This document shows, piece after piece, positions 33,290 to 41,723 of a stretch of DNA of 64,000 nt. The DNA lies in contig NZ_QOLA01000001.1 in the NCBI RefSeq assembly GCF_003324565.1, positions 828,782 to 892,781 of the forward strand, given 5' to 3'. The notes beneath the pieces were generated by a model. It searched no databases, was not told the origin of the DNA, and saw only the letters and a program-made list of their open reading frames with translations. The stretch's first letter is position 1, and each line of letters opens with the position of its first letter. This stretch comes from Streptomyces sp. SDr-06. Lineage in GTDB: Bacteria > Actinomycetota > Actinomycetes > Streptomycetales > Streptomycetaceae. Both the position numbers and the translations under genes were made by a program.

Positions 33290-33766
33290 ATGACCGCCAC
33301 ACAGCGCCGGGGCCGCCGGATCATGATGAGCGACGAGGAGCGGGACGCCTTCCTCGGCGAGCAGCGCACCTGCCGCCTCGCCACCGTCTCGGCGGACGGC
33401 ACCCCCCACGTCGCCCCGCTCTGGTACGTCTGGGACGGCGCCTCGCTCTGGCTGTACTCGATCACCCGAAGCCGGCGCTGGGCGCAGCTCGGCAAGGACC
33501 CGCGGGTCGCGGTGGTGGTGGACGACGGCACGGAGTACGGGGAGCTGCGCGGGGTGGAGCTGAGCGGCAGCGTCGTCCCGGTCGGCGAGGTCCCGCGCAC
33601 CGGGCAGCCGTGTCCCGAACTCGCCGCTGTGGAGCGGCGGTTCGCGGCCAAGAACTTCGGCCTGGAGGAGATGGTCCACGACGGGCGGCACGCCTGGCTG
33701 CGGCTGACGCCGGACACCGTCGTGTCGTGGGACTTCCGCAAGCTGGGCGGCGCGTTCGGGCGGTAG
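33290..33766 (+). CDS. Pyridoxamine-5'-phosphate-oxidase-like (PPOX) family protein
   Basis: 158 residues with split-barrel flavin reductase-like strands: TCRLATVSADGTPHVAPLWYVWDG at the N-terminus and TRSRRWAQLGKDPRVAVVVDDG in the middle. Such proteins bind FMN or F420 and oxidise or reduce small molecules; full PNP oxidase activity is doubtful at this length. The ATG at 33290 has GGGGAGG upstream. No operon partner. Confidence 0.82.
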   Translation: MTATQRRGRRIMMSDEERDAFLGEQRTCRLATVSADGTPHVAPLWYVWDGASLWLYSITRSRRWAQLGKDPRVAVVVDDGTEYGELRGVELSGSVVPVGEVPRTGQPCPELAAVERRFAAKNFGLEEMVHDGRHAWLRLTPDTVVSWDFRKLGGAFGR

Positions 33767-33776
33767 CGGGGCGCGG

Positions 33777-34679
33777 CTAGGCGAGCCGCTCCCCCGCCGC
33801 GGCCAGCGCGTCGACCGCGGCCCGGATCGAGGGCCGGCGGTCGGCGTCGGCGCGCCACACCGCGTACACATGGCGGCTCATCGCATCGCGCACCGGCACC
33901 ACCCGCACCCCCTCGGGGACCGGGCCCCGGCCCAGGCGCGGGGCGATACTGACGCCCAACCCGGCCTCCACCAGGGCGAGTTGGGTGGCGTGCTCGCGGG
34001 CGACATGGGCGGCCCTCGGCTCGATGCCCTTGCCACGCAGGGTGAACATCAGCCACTCGTTGCAGAACTCGCCCTCTGGCCAGGTGATCCACTCGTCCTC
34101 GGCGAACTCCTCCAGGTCGACCACGTCGCGCCCGGCCAGCGGGTGGTCGGCGCAGAGCGCGACATCGGCGAGGTCGTCGAGGACCGCGCGCTTGGCGAGG
34201 CCGTCGGGCAGCGGCAGCGGCTTGTTGTACCAGTCGAGTACGAGCGCGAGGTCGAGGTCGCCGAGCAGCACGCCCCGCACCGACTCGTCGGCCTCCATCT
34301 CCTCGGAGCGCACGGCGAGCCGCGGGTGCTCGGCGCGCAGCGCCGCGAGCGCCGCCGGAAACAGGCCACGGGCCGCGGTGGCGAAGCCCGCGATCCGCAG
34401 CTCGCCGACCACGCGGCCCCGCTGGGCCTCCAACTCGGCCTGGGCGACCTGCACCTGGGAGAGGATGCGCGCGGCGTGCTCGGCGAGGAGCCGCCCGGCG
34501 TCGGTGAGCCGCACGCCGCGCCCGTTCTTGGCGAGCAGCGGCTGCCCGGCCTCCCGCTCCAGCTTGGCGAGCTGCTGGGAGACGGCGGAGGTGGTCACGT
34601 GCAGGGTGTCGGCCGCGCCGCCCACCGAGCCGTGCCGGGCCACCGCGTCGAGGGTGCGCAGGCGCTCCAGATTCAACAT
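33777..34679 (-). CDS. LysR-family transcriptional regulator
   Basis: 300 residues, typical LysR length: N-terminal helix-turn-helix LDAVARHGSVGGAADTLHVTTSAVSQQLAKLE (residues about 10-41) followed by the two-lobe effector domain with VVGELRIAGFATAARGLFP. It reads divergently from an EamA transporter and probably controls it via the inverted repeat in the 73-bp gap. The ATG is at 34679. Effector unknown. Confidence 0.9.
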   Translation of the reverse strand: MLNLERLRTLDAVARHGSVGGAADTLHVTTSAVSQQLAKLEREAGQPLLAKNGRGVRLTDAGRLLAEHAARILSQVQVAQAELEAQRGRVVGELRIAGFATAARGLFPAALAALRAEHPRLAVRSEEMEADESVRGVLLGDLDLALVLDWYNKPLPLPDGLAKRAVLDDLADVALCADHPLAGRDVVDLEEFAEDEWITWPEGEFCNEWLMFTLRGKGIEPRAAHVAREHATQLALVEAGLGVSIAPRLGRGPVPEGVRVVPVRDAMSRHVYAVWRADADRRPSIRAAVDALAAAGERLA

Positions 34680-34681
34680 GT

Positions 34682-34719
34682 AAGCGATGCTAACCGATCA
34701 CCCGCATGGTTTCTCGCTT
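34682..34719. promoter_or_regulatory. Inverted repeat in the LysR/EamA divergent region
   Basis: AAGCGA (34682-34687) with AACC (34692-34695) mirrors GGTT (34708-34711) with TCGCTT (34714-34719), a two-part inverted repeat in the gap between the divergent start codons. A LysR binding site is inferred. Confidence 0.4.
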
Positions 34720-34752
34720 GTGCTACGCGATGCCGCGCCTCATCGTGGGGGC

Positions 34753-35718
34753 ATGAGCACCGCCGCCCCGTCCCGGGCCCCCTCCTCCCCACCGGCCTCC
34801 ACCCCGTCCCCGACGGCCGCGCGCCGCCCCGCCCTCGACTGGCGCCTCCGCTTCGCGGCGCTCTCCCTGATCTGGGGCTTCAGCTTCCTGCTGATCAAGG
34901 TCGGCACGGACGGCTACGCCCCCTTCCAGGTCACCTTCGGGCGGCTGCTCTTCGGCACCCTGGTGCTCGCCGTCGCGATGGCCGTCAGGCGCGAGCGGGT
35001 GCCGCGCGGGCGCCGCACCTGGCTGCACCTCACGGTGGCGGCGCTCCTCCTGAACGCGGCGCCCTTCTCCCTGTTCGCGTACGCGGAACTGACGATCCCC
35101 TCGACGCTGGCCGGCATCTGCAACGCGACCTCGCCGCTGTGGGGCATGGCCCTGTCGATGGTCGCGCTCTCGGAGGACCGGCCGACCCGGCGCCGGGTCG
35201 CCGGGCTCGGGCTCGGCTTCCTCGGAGTGCTCACGGTGCTCGGCGCCTGGCAGGGCTTCCACGGCCTGGACGTCACGGGTACCGCGATGGCGCTGCTCGC
35301 CTCGCTCTGCTATCCGATCGGCTGGATCTACGTCCGCCGCACGCTGGCGGGCAGCGGGCACTCCAACCTGTCCCTGATCGGCTCCCAGCTCGCTGTCGCG
35401 ACGCTCCAACTGGCCCTGGTCACCCCGCTGTTCGCGGGCGTCCCGAGGTCGTTTCCGCTCGTCCCGCTGCTGGCCGTCGCGGCGCTCGGCGCGCTCGGCA
35501 CCGGTCTCGCGGTGCTGGTCCAGTACGGGCTCGTCAGCGAGGTGGGTCCGACCACGGCGCAGATGGTCACCTACTTCATCCCGGTGATCGCCACGGCCGC
35601 CGGGGTCGCGGTGCTCGGCGAGAGCCTCAGCTGGAACACCCCGGTGGGCGCGGTCATCGTGCTGGCGGGCGCGGCCCTGACCCAGAGCCGGGCCCGGGTG
35701 AAGCCCCGCGCTCAGTAG
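34753..35718 (+). CDS. EamA/DMT-family transporter
   Basis: 321 residues with about ten helices: RFAALSLIWGFSFLLIKVGT opens the first repeat and VGPTTAQMVTYFIPVIATAA lies in the second. A 25-residue Ser/Pro/Ala leader precedes the first helix. Probably an exporter of amino acids or metabolites. The ATG at 34753 follows GTGGGGG. The gene is divergent from the LysR regulator and its last 7 bp overlap the convergent MocR gene. Confidence 0.9.
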   Translation: MSTAAPSRAPSSPPASTPSPTAARRPALDWRLRFAALSLIWGFSFLLIKVGTDGYAPFQVTFGRLLFGTLVLAVAMAVRRERVPRGRRTWLHLTVAALLLNAAPFSLFAYAELTIPSTLAGICNATSPLWGMALSMVALSEDRPTRRRVAGLGLGFLGVLTVLGAWQGFHGLDVTGTAMALLASLCYPIGWIYVRRTLAGSGHSNLSLIGSQLAVATLQLALVTPLFAGVPRSFPLVPLLAVAALGALGTGLAVLVQYGLVSEVGPTTAQMVTYFIPVIATAAGVAVLGESLSWNTPVGAVIVLAGAALTQSRARVKPRAQ

Positions 35719-37031
35719 GAGTAGCGGGTGCCGGGGCCCGGGCCGGTCGCGGAGGCGATGGCCTCCGCGAGGGGCTCGATCTCGTCCCGCCGCAGGCTCG
35801 ACACGGTCAGCCGCACCCCGGGCGCCGAGGCCATCCGGAAGCGGGCGCCGGGCGCCACCGCCCAGCCCGCGTGCAGCAGCCGGGACACCGCCCCCGTCTC
35901 GTCGGGCACCGGCACCCAGATCGAGAACCCGCTGCGCCCATGGGCCTCGACCCCCCGCGCACGCAGCGCCCGCAGCAGGCCCTCGCGCCGTTCGCGGTAG
36001 GAGCGCGCGACCTTCGCGGGGTCGACCGCGCCCGATGTCCACAGCTCGACGACGGCCCGCTGGAGCAGCCGGCTGACCCAGCCGGGCCCGAGCCGCTGGC
36101 GTCCACGCACCCGGTCCAGGGTCACGGCGTCCCCGGTCAGCACGGCGAGCCGCAGATCGGGCCCGTACGCCTTGGCCACGGAGCGGACGAACGCCCAGTG
36201 CTCGGTGACCGGGGCGACCGGATGCAGCGGGACGTCGACCATGCCGTGGCCGTGGTCGTCCTCGATGAGCAGCACGCCGGGGTGCGCGGCGAGCACGCCC
36301 CGCAGGGCCCGGGCGCGGGCCGCGCTCACGGCGGCGCCCGTCGGGTTCTGCGCCCGGCAGGTGATGACGACGGCCCGGGCGCCCGCCGCCAGGGCGCCTT
36401 CGAGCGCGTCGGGCAGCGGGCCCTCGTCGTCGAGCGCCATGGGTTCGGGCCGCAGCCCGAGCGCCGGTACGAGATCGAGCAGCGCGCCCCAGCCGGGGTC
36501 CTCGATCGCCACCGCGTCGCCGGGCCGCAGGTGGGCGGTGAGCACGCGCTCGATGGCGTCGAGCGAACCCGAGAGCACCCCGACCGGCCCGTCCGGCACG
36601 CCCGCCTCGTCGAAGCCCGCGCGGGCGAGCCCGGCGAGCTCGGCGTCCACGGGCTCCTGCCCGTACAGAAACCGGCCGGGCTGTTCGGCGTTGCCGCGCG
36701 CGGCGGCGGCCAGCGCCTCGCCGAGCGGCGGCAGCAGCGCCGGGTCCGGGTTGCCGTCGGCGATGTTGCGCACCCCTTCGGGCACGTCCACCCGGATGAG
36801 GTCGCGGGCGGTGCTGGCGGGCCTCGGCCGCACGCGGCTGCCGCGCCGGCCGGCCGTCTCGATCACCCCGCGGTCGCGCAGCAGCCGGTAGGCGGCCGCC
36901 ACGGTATTGGGATTCACCCCGAGGTCGGTCGCCAACTCCCTCAGTGGCGGCAGGAGTTGACCCGGTTCGAGCCCGCCGGAACCCACAGCGCGCTCCACGC
37001 TCTCGGCAATCTCCGATGCGCGCCGCCCCAC
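35712..37031 (-). CDS. MocR-family regulator (GntR HTH fused to aminotransferase-like domain)
   Basis: 439 residues. A winged helix (RRASEIAESVERAVGSGGLE, then RELATDLGVNPNTVAAAYRLLRDRGVIE) is joined to a fold-I aminotransferase domain with IEDPGWGALLDLVPALG, CRAQNPTGAAVS, and the PLP Lys in FVRSVAKAYGPDLRLAVL. MocR proteins sense PLP or amino acids and often control PLP-related genes; a PPOX gene lies divergently here. The start chosen is the GTG at 37031 because AGGAGG sits about 10 nt upstream. Confidence 0.88.
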   Translation of the reverse strand: MGRRASEIAESVERAVGSGGLEPGQLLPPLRELATDLGVNPNTVAAAYRLLRDRGVIETAGRRGSRVRPRPASTARDLIRVDVPEGVRNIADGNPDPALLPPLGEALAAAARGNAEQPGRFLYGQEPVDAELAGLARAGFDEAGVPDGPVGVLSGSLDAIERVLTAHLRPGDAVAIEDPGWGALLDLVPALGLRPEPMALDDEGPLPDALEGALAAGARAVVITCRAQNPTGAAVSAARARALRGVLAAHPGVLLIEDDHGHGMVDVPLHPVAPVTEHWAFVRSVAKAYGPDLRLAVLTGDAVTLDRVRGRQRLGPGWVSRLLQRAVVELWTSGAVDPAKVARSYRERREGLLRALRARGVEAHGRSGFSIWVPVPDETGAVSRLLHAGWAVAPGARFRMASAPGVRLTVSSLRRDEIEPLAEAIASATGPGPGTRYSY

Positions 37032-37063
37032 AATCCGATATCCTCCTAGCACAAACCAGATTA

Positions 37064-37075
37064 TGCACTAGTGCA
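37064..37075. promoter_or_regulatory. Palindrome in the MocR/PPOX divergent region
   Basis: TGCACTAGTGCA (37064-37075) is a perfect 12-bp palindrome located 12 bp before the PPOX ATG and 33 bp before the MocR start. It is a good candidate for the MocR operator. Confidence 0.55.
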
Positions 37076-37087
37076 ATGGAGAACGCA

Positions 37088-37759
37088 ATGTCGGACACCG
37101 CGACCGCAGCCCCCTACCAGGCGACCGCCCGCACCGTGCCGACCCGTTCACGCGAGCGGGCCTCCTACGACCGCGAGCTGGTGCACGGCATCCTCGACAC
37201 GGCGTACGTCTGCCACCTCGGCTTCGTCCGCGACGGGGCGCCCGTCGTGCTGCCCACGCTCTACGGCCGGGTCGGCGAGCGGCTCTACATACACGGCTCC
37301 ACCGGCTCCCGCCCGCTGCGCGCGGCGGGCCAGGCGGACCCCGGGCTCCCGGTGTGCCTGACCGTCACCCACGTCGACGGCCTGGTCCTGGCGAAGTCGG
37401 CCTTCCACCACTCGATCAACTACCGCTCGGTCGTGGTGCACGGCATCGCCCACGAGGTGACCGACCCCGAGGAGAAGCGCGCCGCGCTCGACGCCCTGGT
37501 GGACCACGTGGTCCCCGGCCGCTCCCTCGACTCCCGCCCGGCGAACGCGAAGGAGCTCGCCGCCACCGCGGTGATCAGCCTCGACCTGAACGAGGTCTCG
37601 GCCAAGCTCCGCACCGGCGGCCCGAACGACGACCCCGAGGACCTCGCCCTGCCGCACTGGGCCGGCGTGCTGCCGCTCGCCCCGGCCCACGGCGCGCCCC
37701 TCCCGGCGGACGGCGCCTACCCGGAGAGGGCCCTGCCCGACTACCTCGCCGCGCTCTGA
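37088..37759 (+). CDS. PPOX-family flavin-binding protein
   Basis: 223 residues with the PPOX core AYVCHLGFVRDGAPVVLPTLYGRVGERLYIHGSTGS and HVDGLVLAKSAFHHSINYRSVVVHGIAHEVTD. Full-length members bind FMN or F420; this group has been proposed to act on redox substrates rather than vitamin B6. Start is taken at the ATG at 37088, with GGAG 6 nt upstream; an ATG 12 bp earlier (37076) overlaps the palindrome. The MocR neighbour suggests control by PLP or an amine. Confidence 0.85.
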   Translation: MSDTATAAPYQATARTVPTRSRERASYDRELVHGILDTAYVCHLGFVRDGAPVVLPTLYGRVGERLYIHGSTGSRPLRAAGQADPGLPVCLTVTHVDGLVLAKSAFHHSINYRSVVVHGIAHEVTDPEEKRAALDALVDHVVPGRSLDSRPANAKELAATAVISLDLNEVSAKLRTGGPNDDPEDLALPHWAGVLPLAPAHGAPLPADGAYPERALPDYLAAL

Positions 37760-37793
37760 GGGCGCGGGCATGCACCCGCGGCGCCGCTGAGCC

Positions 37794-37826
37794 GCGGCGG
37801 GCCCCCGCCCGGCGAAGGCCCGCCGC
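37794..37826. terminator. Bidirectional terminator between PPOX and EamA genes
   Basis: GCGGCGGGCC (37794-37803) pairs perfectly with GGCCCGCCGC (37817-37826). It lies between two convergent genes and can serve both. Confidence 0.65.
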
Positions 37827-37829
37827 CCT

Positions 37830-38807
37830 CTACAGCGCCGGTGCCTCGCGACGGGTCCTGGCGGCCTGCCGGGTCTCGGCCGTCGCGAGCCCGACGACCG
37901 CGAGCAGCAGCAGGGCCGTACCCGCCGCCGTGGCCGCGGTGATGCGTTCGCCGAGCACCGACACGGCGATCACGGCGGCGCTGACCGGCTCCAGGAGCAT
38001 GATCACGGAGACGGTCGCGGCGCGCACCACGGCGGCGCCCGCGAAGTAGAGGGCGTAGGCGAGCGCGGTGGGCACGGCCGCCACGTACAGCAGCAGGACG
38101 ATCACGCGCACTGGCTCCCCCGTGTGCGGCAGCAGGCCCTCCGCTCCCGCGAACGGCAGCAGGCACAGCGCGGCGACGCCGAAGGCCCAGGCGGTGGTCG
38201 CCGACGGATCCCCGGCGCCGCCGTCGCGGCCGAGCCACCTGGTCAGCAGCGTGATGGCCGCGTATCCGGCGGCCGACACCAGGGCGAGGACGATCCCGGC
38301 GGGCCGCACCGTGCCGCCGCCGTTGCCGACGCACAGCACCGCGAGCCCCGCGAGCGCGCCGGCGACGGCCGCGCTACCGGCCCAGCCGATCCGCTCGCCC
38401 AGCGCGAAGCGGGCGCCGAGGGCGATGAGGACGGGGCCCGCGCCGAGCGTCACCACGGTCGCGACCGCGAGCCCGGTCGCCTCGACCGCCGCGAAGTACG
38501 CGCTCTGGAAGATCATCAGGCCGATGCCGTTGCCGAGGACGCGCAGCAGCCTGCGGCGGCGCGGTTCGGGGGCCGTCCGGGCGGGACGGCGGCGCAGCGC
38601 CATCGCGCCGAGCAGCAGGACGAGTCCGCCCGCACAGCGCCAGAAGGACAGGGCGAGCGGTCCGAGGTCGCTGGCCCCGAAGACCAGGGCCGCGGCGCCG
38701 CCCGCGGTGCCCCAGGCGAACCCGGCGAAGGCGAGATAGAGCAGACCGCGCCCTACGGGCAGGGTGGTGGAAGGGCCCATGGCGAGGCCCGTTGAAGCGT
38801 TCGACAC
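37830..38807 (-). CDS. EamA/DMT-family transporter
   Basis: 325 residues, about ten helices, with [22 protein letters not shown] in the first repeat and [21 protein letters not shown] in the second. Likely metabolite exporter. The GTG at 38807 has GGAG about 8 nt upstream. It is followed on the same strand, after 163 bp, by another EamA gene, so this region holds a cluster of these exporters. Confidence 0.88.
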   Translation of the reverse strand: MSNASTGLAMGPSTTLPVGRGLLYLAFAGFAWGTAGGAAALVFGASDLGPLALSFWRCAGGLVLLLGAMALRRRPARTAPEPRRRRLLRVLGNGIGLMIFQSAYFAAVEATGLAVATVVTLGAGPVLIALGARFALGERIGWAGSAAVAGALAGLAVLCVGNGGGTVRPAGIVLALVSAAGYAAITLLTRWLGRDGGAGDPSATTAWAFGVAALCLLPFAGAEGLLPHTGEPVRVIVLLLYVAAVPTALAYALYFAGAAVVRAATVSVIMLLEPVSAAVIAVSVLGERITAATAAGTALLLLAVVGLATAETRQAARTRREAPAL

Positions 38808-38970
38808 GTACGTACTCCGAAGAGGAAGACAGCTGACTGGTCGCCGGCGTGACGTACGCGGGCAGCGACGAGCCGCTCGGGGACTGCCCGAGCCGGGTCT
38901 TCGTCAGGAGTGCGGCCGCCCGCGTTACGCGGCGGGAGGCGGCAGTACGGTCGCGTGCATGATCGCCACC

Positions 38971-39954
38971 CTAGGCGGTCGGCCGTCCGGCCGACAACTC
39001 CCCTTCGGCCGGGGCCGGTCCGCCCGCGGCGATCGGCCCCGATGACGCCTTGGGCGCCGCCGACTGGGCGATGAACGCGCCGGTCAGGACCACCGCGCCG
39101 CCGATGATCTGGGGCGCGGCGAGGTGCTCGCCGAGCAGCACCCAGGCGAAGACGGTCGCGAGCACCGCCTCCAGACACGCGACCACCCCGGCCACCTGCG
39201 GGGAGAGCCTGCGCACGGAGATGACCCCGGTGACGTACGCGATGACGGTGGCGATCAGCACGATCCAGCACAGCAGCAGCGCGGCCGGGACCCGGGTGCC
39301 GTCCATGTCGGCACTGCCGCCGAGCACCGACCACGCCATGCCCCAGGGCCGGGCCACGGCGGTCAGGACGAGGGAGCCGATCAGCAGGCCGTAGGCGATC
39401 ACGCCGAGCGGATCGACCGCGTCCGCGCCCTCGCCGCCCTGGTCGGACAGGACGAAGTAGCCGACCTGGCAGCATGCGGCGCCGAGCGCGAGCAGCAGTC
39501 CGACCGCGTCGAAGCTCAGACCGGACCAGACCTCGACGACACTGGCGAGCCCGCCGACGGCGAGCACCACGCCCACCGCGGCGGCCCGGCTCACCGGCCT
39601 GCGTTGCACGAACCGGACCCAGCCGAGGACGAGCGCGGGCGCCAGATACTCCACGAGCAGCGCGACGCCGACGGGTATGCGGGAGATGGAGGCGAAGTAG
39701 CAGGCCTGGACGCCCGCGACGGCCAGCAGTCCGAACCCGGCGAGCAGCGCGGGTTTGCGCAGCACCAGACGGCGGTGGCGCCAGGCCACCGGAAGCATGA
39801 CGAGCGCGGCGCCGGTCACCCGCAGCCACACCACGTGCAGCGGGTCGAGGCCCGCCTCGATGAGCGGCTTGGCCGCCACCCCTGAACCACCGAACGCGAA
39901 GGCCGACACCAGGGCGAGTCCCAGGCCGACGCTTCTTCCCTGAGACGCGTGCAT
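38971..39954 (-). CDS. EamA/DMT-family transporter
   Basis: 327 residues, about ten helices: GLALVSAFAFGGSGVAAKPLIEAG begins the first repeat, VGVALLVEYLAPALVLGWVRFVQRR is mid-protein, and the C-terminus is a Pro/Ala-rich soluble tail. Likely an exporter, probably of amino-acid-type substrates (RhtA-like). Start is the ATG at 39954; a GTG 6 bp earlier is equally possible. No regulator is adjacent. Confidence 0.87.
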   Translation of the reverse strand: MHASQGRSVGLGLALVSAFAFGGSGVAAKPLIEAGLDPLHVVWLRVTGAALVMLPVAWRHRRLVLRKPALLAGFGLLAVAGVQACYFASISRIPVGVALLVEYLAPALVLGWVRFVQRRPVSRAAAVGVVLAVGGLASVVEVWSGLSFDAVGLLLALGAACCQVGYFVLSDQGGEGADAVDPLGVIAYGLLIGSLVLTAVARPWGMAWSVLGGSADMDGTRVPAALLLCWIVLIATVIAYVTGVISVRRLSPQVAGVVACLEAVLATVFAWVLLGEHLAAPQIIGGAVVLTGAFIAQSAAPKASSGPIAAGGPAPAEGELSAGRPTA

Positions 39955-40065
39955 CGGCACATCATGGCAGCCCGGGTCAGCACCGTCATCCGCGTGACAC
40001 CTGTCGAGACGGCGGGGCCGCGCGGGGCTCGCCGAGGGCCTTCGGCACGCCCGGCCGCACAGCCC

Positions 40066-40689
40066 TCAGGCCTGCCGGGAAGGCTCCCCCGCGGGGTCGG
40101 CCCAGCCGTGGCCAAAGGGCTCCCGTCCCTGGGTCGGCCCGTATCCGGACGGCTCGGCCGGGCTCGCGCCCGGCCCCGCACCGGACGGCTCCCCCAGCCG
40201 TTCCGTCAGCGTGGCCGCGTCCACCCCCGCGTGCCGCAGGACCTGGACGGCTCGGCATTCCGGGTCGACGGCCAGGGCCGCCAGAAGGTCCCGCCCGGTG
40301 ACCCGCCCGCCACTGCGGGCACCCGCCCGCCGCATCGCGTACTCCATCGCCGTCAGCGCGCTCGGCGACCATCCCGGCTGCGTCATCAGCGGAACCGCGC
40401 CGGAGTCCTCGACGGATCCCTGCCAGCGCAGGCCGTAGCCGATGCTGCGCTGCACCAGGTAGCCGAGCACGCGCGCGACCTGCGGACCGTCCTCGAAGGC
40501 GGCCCGTACCTCGGGGTCGCTCTCCATCAGCGAGTGCAGCAGATGCGCGGTGTCCAGCTGCCGGTCCCCGTCGCGCAGCGCACGCCTGCGGGCACCCGCG
40601 ACCACCGAGGCCAGCTCCGCGGTGAGTCGGGCTTCGATGTCTGCGGGGACGGGGGCCTGGTGAGGGGCGCCTGGGGTAGGACTGTGCAC
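40066..40689 (-). CDS. Clp N-terminal-domain protein without an ATPase domain
   Basis: 207 residues. Two Clp-N-like repeats (RRALRDGDRQLDTAHLLHSLMESD and YAMRRAGARSGGRVTGRDLLAALAVDPE), as in ClpC or ClpA adaptors, but no AAA+ domain. It could recognise adaptor or substrate proteins and modulate ClpC. The C-terminal 40 residues are Pro/Gly-rich. The GTG at 40689 has GAGG upstream. Streptomyces encode several such free-standing Clp-N proteins. Confidence 0.8.
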   Translation of the reverse strand: MHSPTPGAPHQAPVPADIEARLTAELASVVAGARRRALRDGDRQLDTAHLLHSLMESDPEVRAAFEDGPQVARVLGYLVQRSIGYGLRWQGSVEDSGAVPLMTQPGWSPSALTAMEYAMRRAGARSGGRVTGRDLLAALAVDPECRAVQVLRHAGVDAATLTERLGEPSGAGPGASPAEPSGYGPTQGREPFGHGWADPAGEPSRQA

Positions 40690-40933
40690 CCGTCAACCTC
40701 ATCATCCGATGACTCGGGGAACATCCCCGCCGGGGAGCATTCGCCCCTCCCACAGAAGGTGGGCACGGATGACCGGGTTCTCCTCCTTACGGATGAGATC
40801 TCGGAAATCTCCCCCGCGAGGGCGACCCGGCGGCGCGTGGCGTCCCACCCCGCGCCCCTGGCGCAACCGCGCCGCCGCCCGGGCTCGTCCTTCCCGTATG
40901 ACACAGCCGTCCCCACCGCCGAGGGAGCCGCCG

Positions 40934-41125
40934 ATGTGCTGGATGGTCGCCCTCCTGGCCCAGGACGGGCTGCAGTACGTGTACCGGGTGTACGCGCCGC
41001 GCGACGCGCTCCCCGGCGATCTGTTCTGGGCGGCGTTCCACTGCCACGACGAGTCCGCGCGGCCGCGTGCCTCGGACCTCTTCGACTCGGCCAGGATCTG
41101 GGCGCTGGAGGCTCAGAAGATCTGA
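40934..41125 (+). CDS. Small conserved hypothetical protein
   Basis: 63 residues: CWMVALLAQDGLQYVYRVYAP then FWAAFHCHDESARPRASDLFDSARIWALEAQK. Acidic and aromatic-rich, with no known domain. The ATG at 40934 has GAGGGAG upstream; an ATG at 40898 would add 12 residues. The 244 bp upstream (40690-40933) have no other supported gene. Confidence 0.55.
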   Translation: MCWMVALLAQDGLQYVYRVYAPRDALPGDLFWAAFHCHDESARPRASDLFDSARIWALEAQKI

Positions 41126-41242
41126 GCGGAGGGGCGGGAGCGGGCGCCCCGGAACCTGACGGTTCATCAGTATTGAATGTTCGCCCGGCCCCCGCTACGT
41201 TCCGCGACACGTCCCCGTCACCGTCCCCGAAGGAGTGGTCGC

Positions 41243-41671
41243 ATGGCCGAGGTCAGCGCGGAGGCACGTATCGAGGCTCCGGCCGAGAAGGTCTGGGCAC
41301 AGCTCACCGACTTCTCCTCGTACGGCGAGTGGAACGCCACGCACACCAGCTTCCCCGCGGGCGCCCCGGACAGGCTGGAGCTGGGTGCGACCTACGCGGA
41401 GAACATGAAGCTCATGGGCTTCCCCGCCGAAGTGGCCTGGACGGTGGACGAGTTCGAGGCCGGCCGGGTGTTCGGGGTCCGCGGCAAGGGCCCGATGGGT
41501 GTGAACGTGGCCAACCGCTACACCGTCATCGCCGACGGCGCGGCCAGCACGGTCCGCATCGACGGGGAGTTCACCGGCGCCGCGGTCTCGCTCATGGCGG
41601 GCAAGCTCAAGGACTCGGCGACGGCCGCGCTCAACGAATCGCTGCGCAAGCTCGGGGGCCTGTGCGTCTGA
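41243..41671 (+). CDS. SRPBCC-family protein
   Basis: 142 residues in the polyketide-cyclase/dehydrase-like fold: EVSAEARIEAPAEKVWAQLTDFSSYGEWN at the N-terminus, a central EFEAGRVFGVRGKGPMGVNVANRYTV, and a C-terminal helix ATAALNESLRKLGG. Binds a hydrophobic ligand; role unknown. The ATG at 41243 has AAGGAG upstream. A perfect hairpin follows, shared with the convergent PadR gene. Confidence 0.82.
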   Translation: MAEVSAEARIEAPAEKVWAQLTDFSSYGEWNATHTSFPAGAPDRLELGATYAENMKLMGFPAEVAWTVDEFEAGRVFGVRGKGPMGVNVANRYTVIADGAASTVRIDGEFTGAAVSLMAGKLKDSATAALNESLRKLGGLCV

Positions 41672-41680
41672 GCGCGCGAA

Positions 41681-41707
41681 AGCCCCGCGGCCGGTGGCCG
41701 CGGGGCT
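41681..41707. terminator. Bidirectional terminator between SRPBCC and PadR genes
   Basis: AGCCCCGCGGCC (41681-41692) pairs perfectly with GGCCGCGGGGCT (41696-41707) over a 3-nt loop, between the two convergent stop codons. Confidence 0.75.
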
Positions 41708-41723
41708 GTGCTCCGTACGAGGG

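Noticed and set aside
39954..40066. Small RNA or tRNA gene between EamA and Clp-N genes
   Set aside because: No cloverleaf or conserved anticodon-stem pattern could be found; only GC-rich intergenic sequence.
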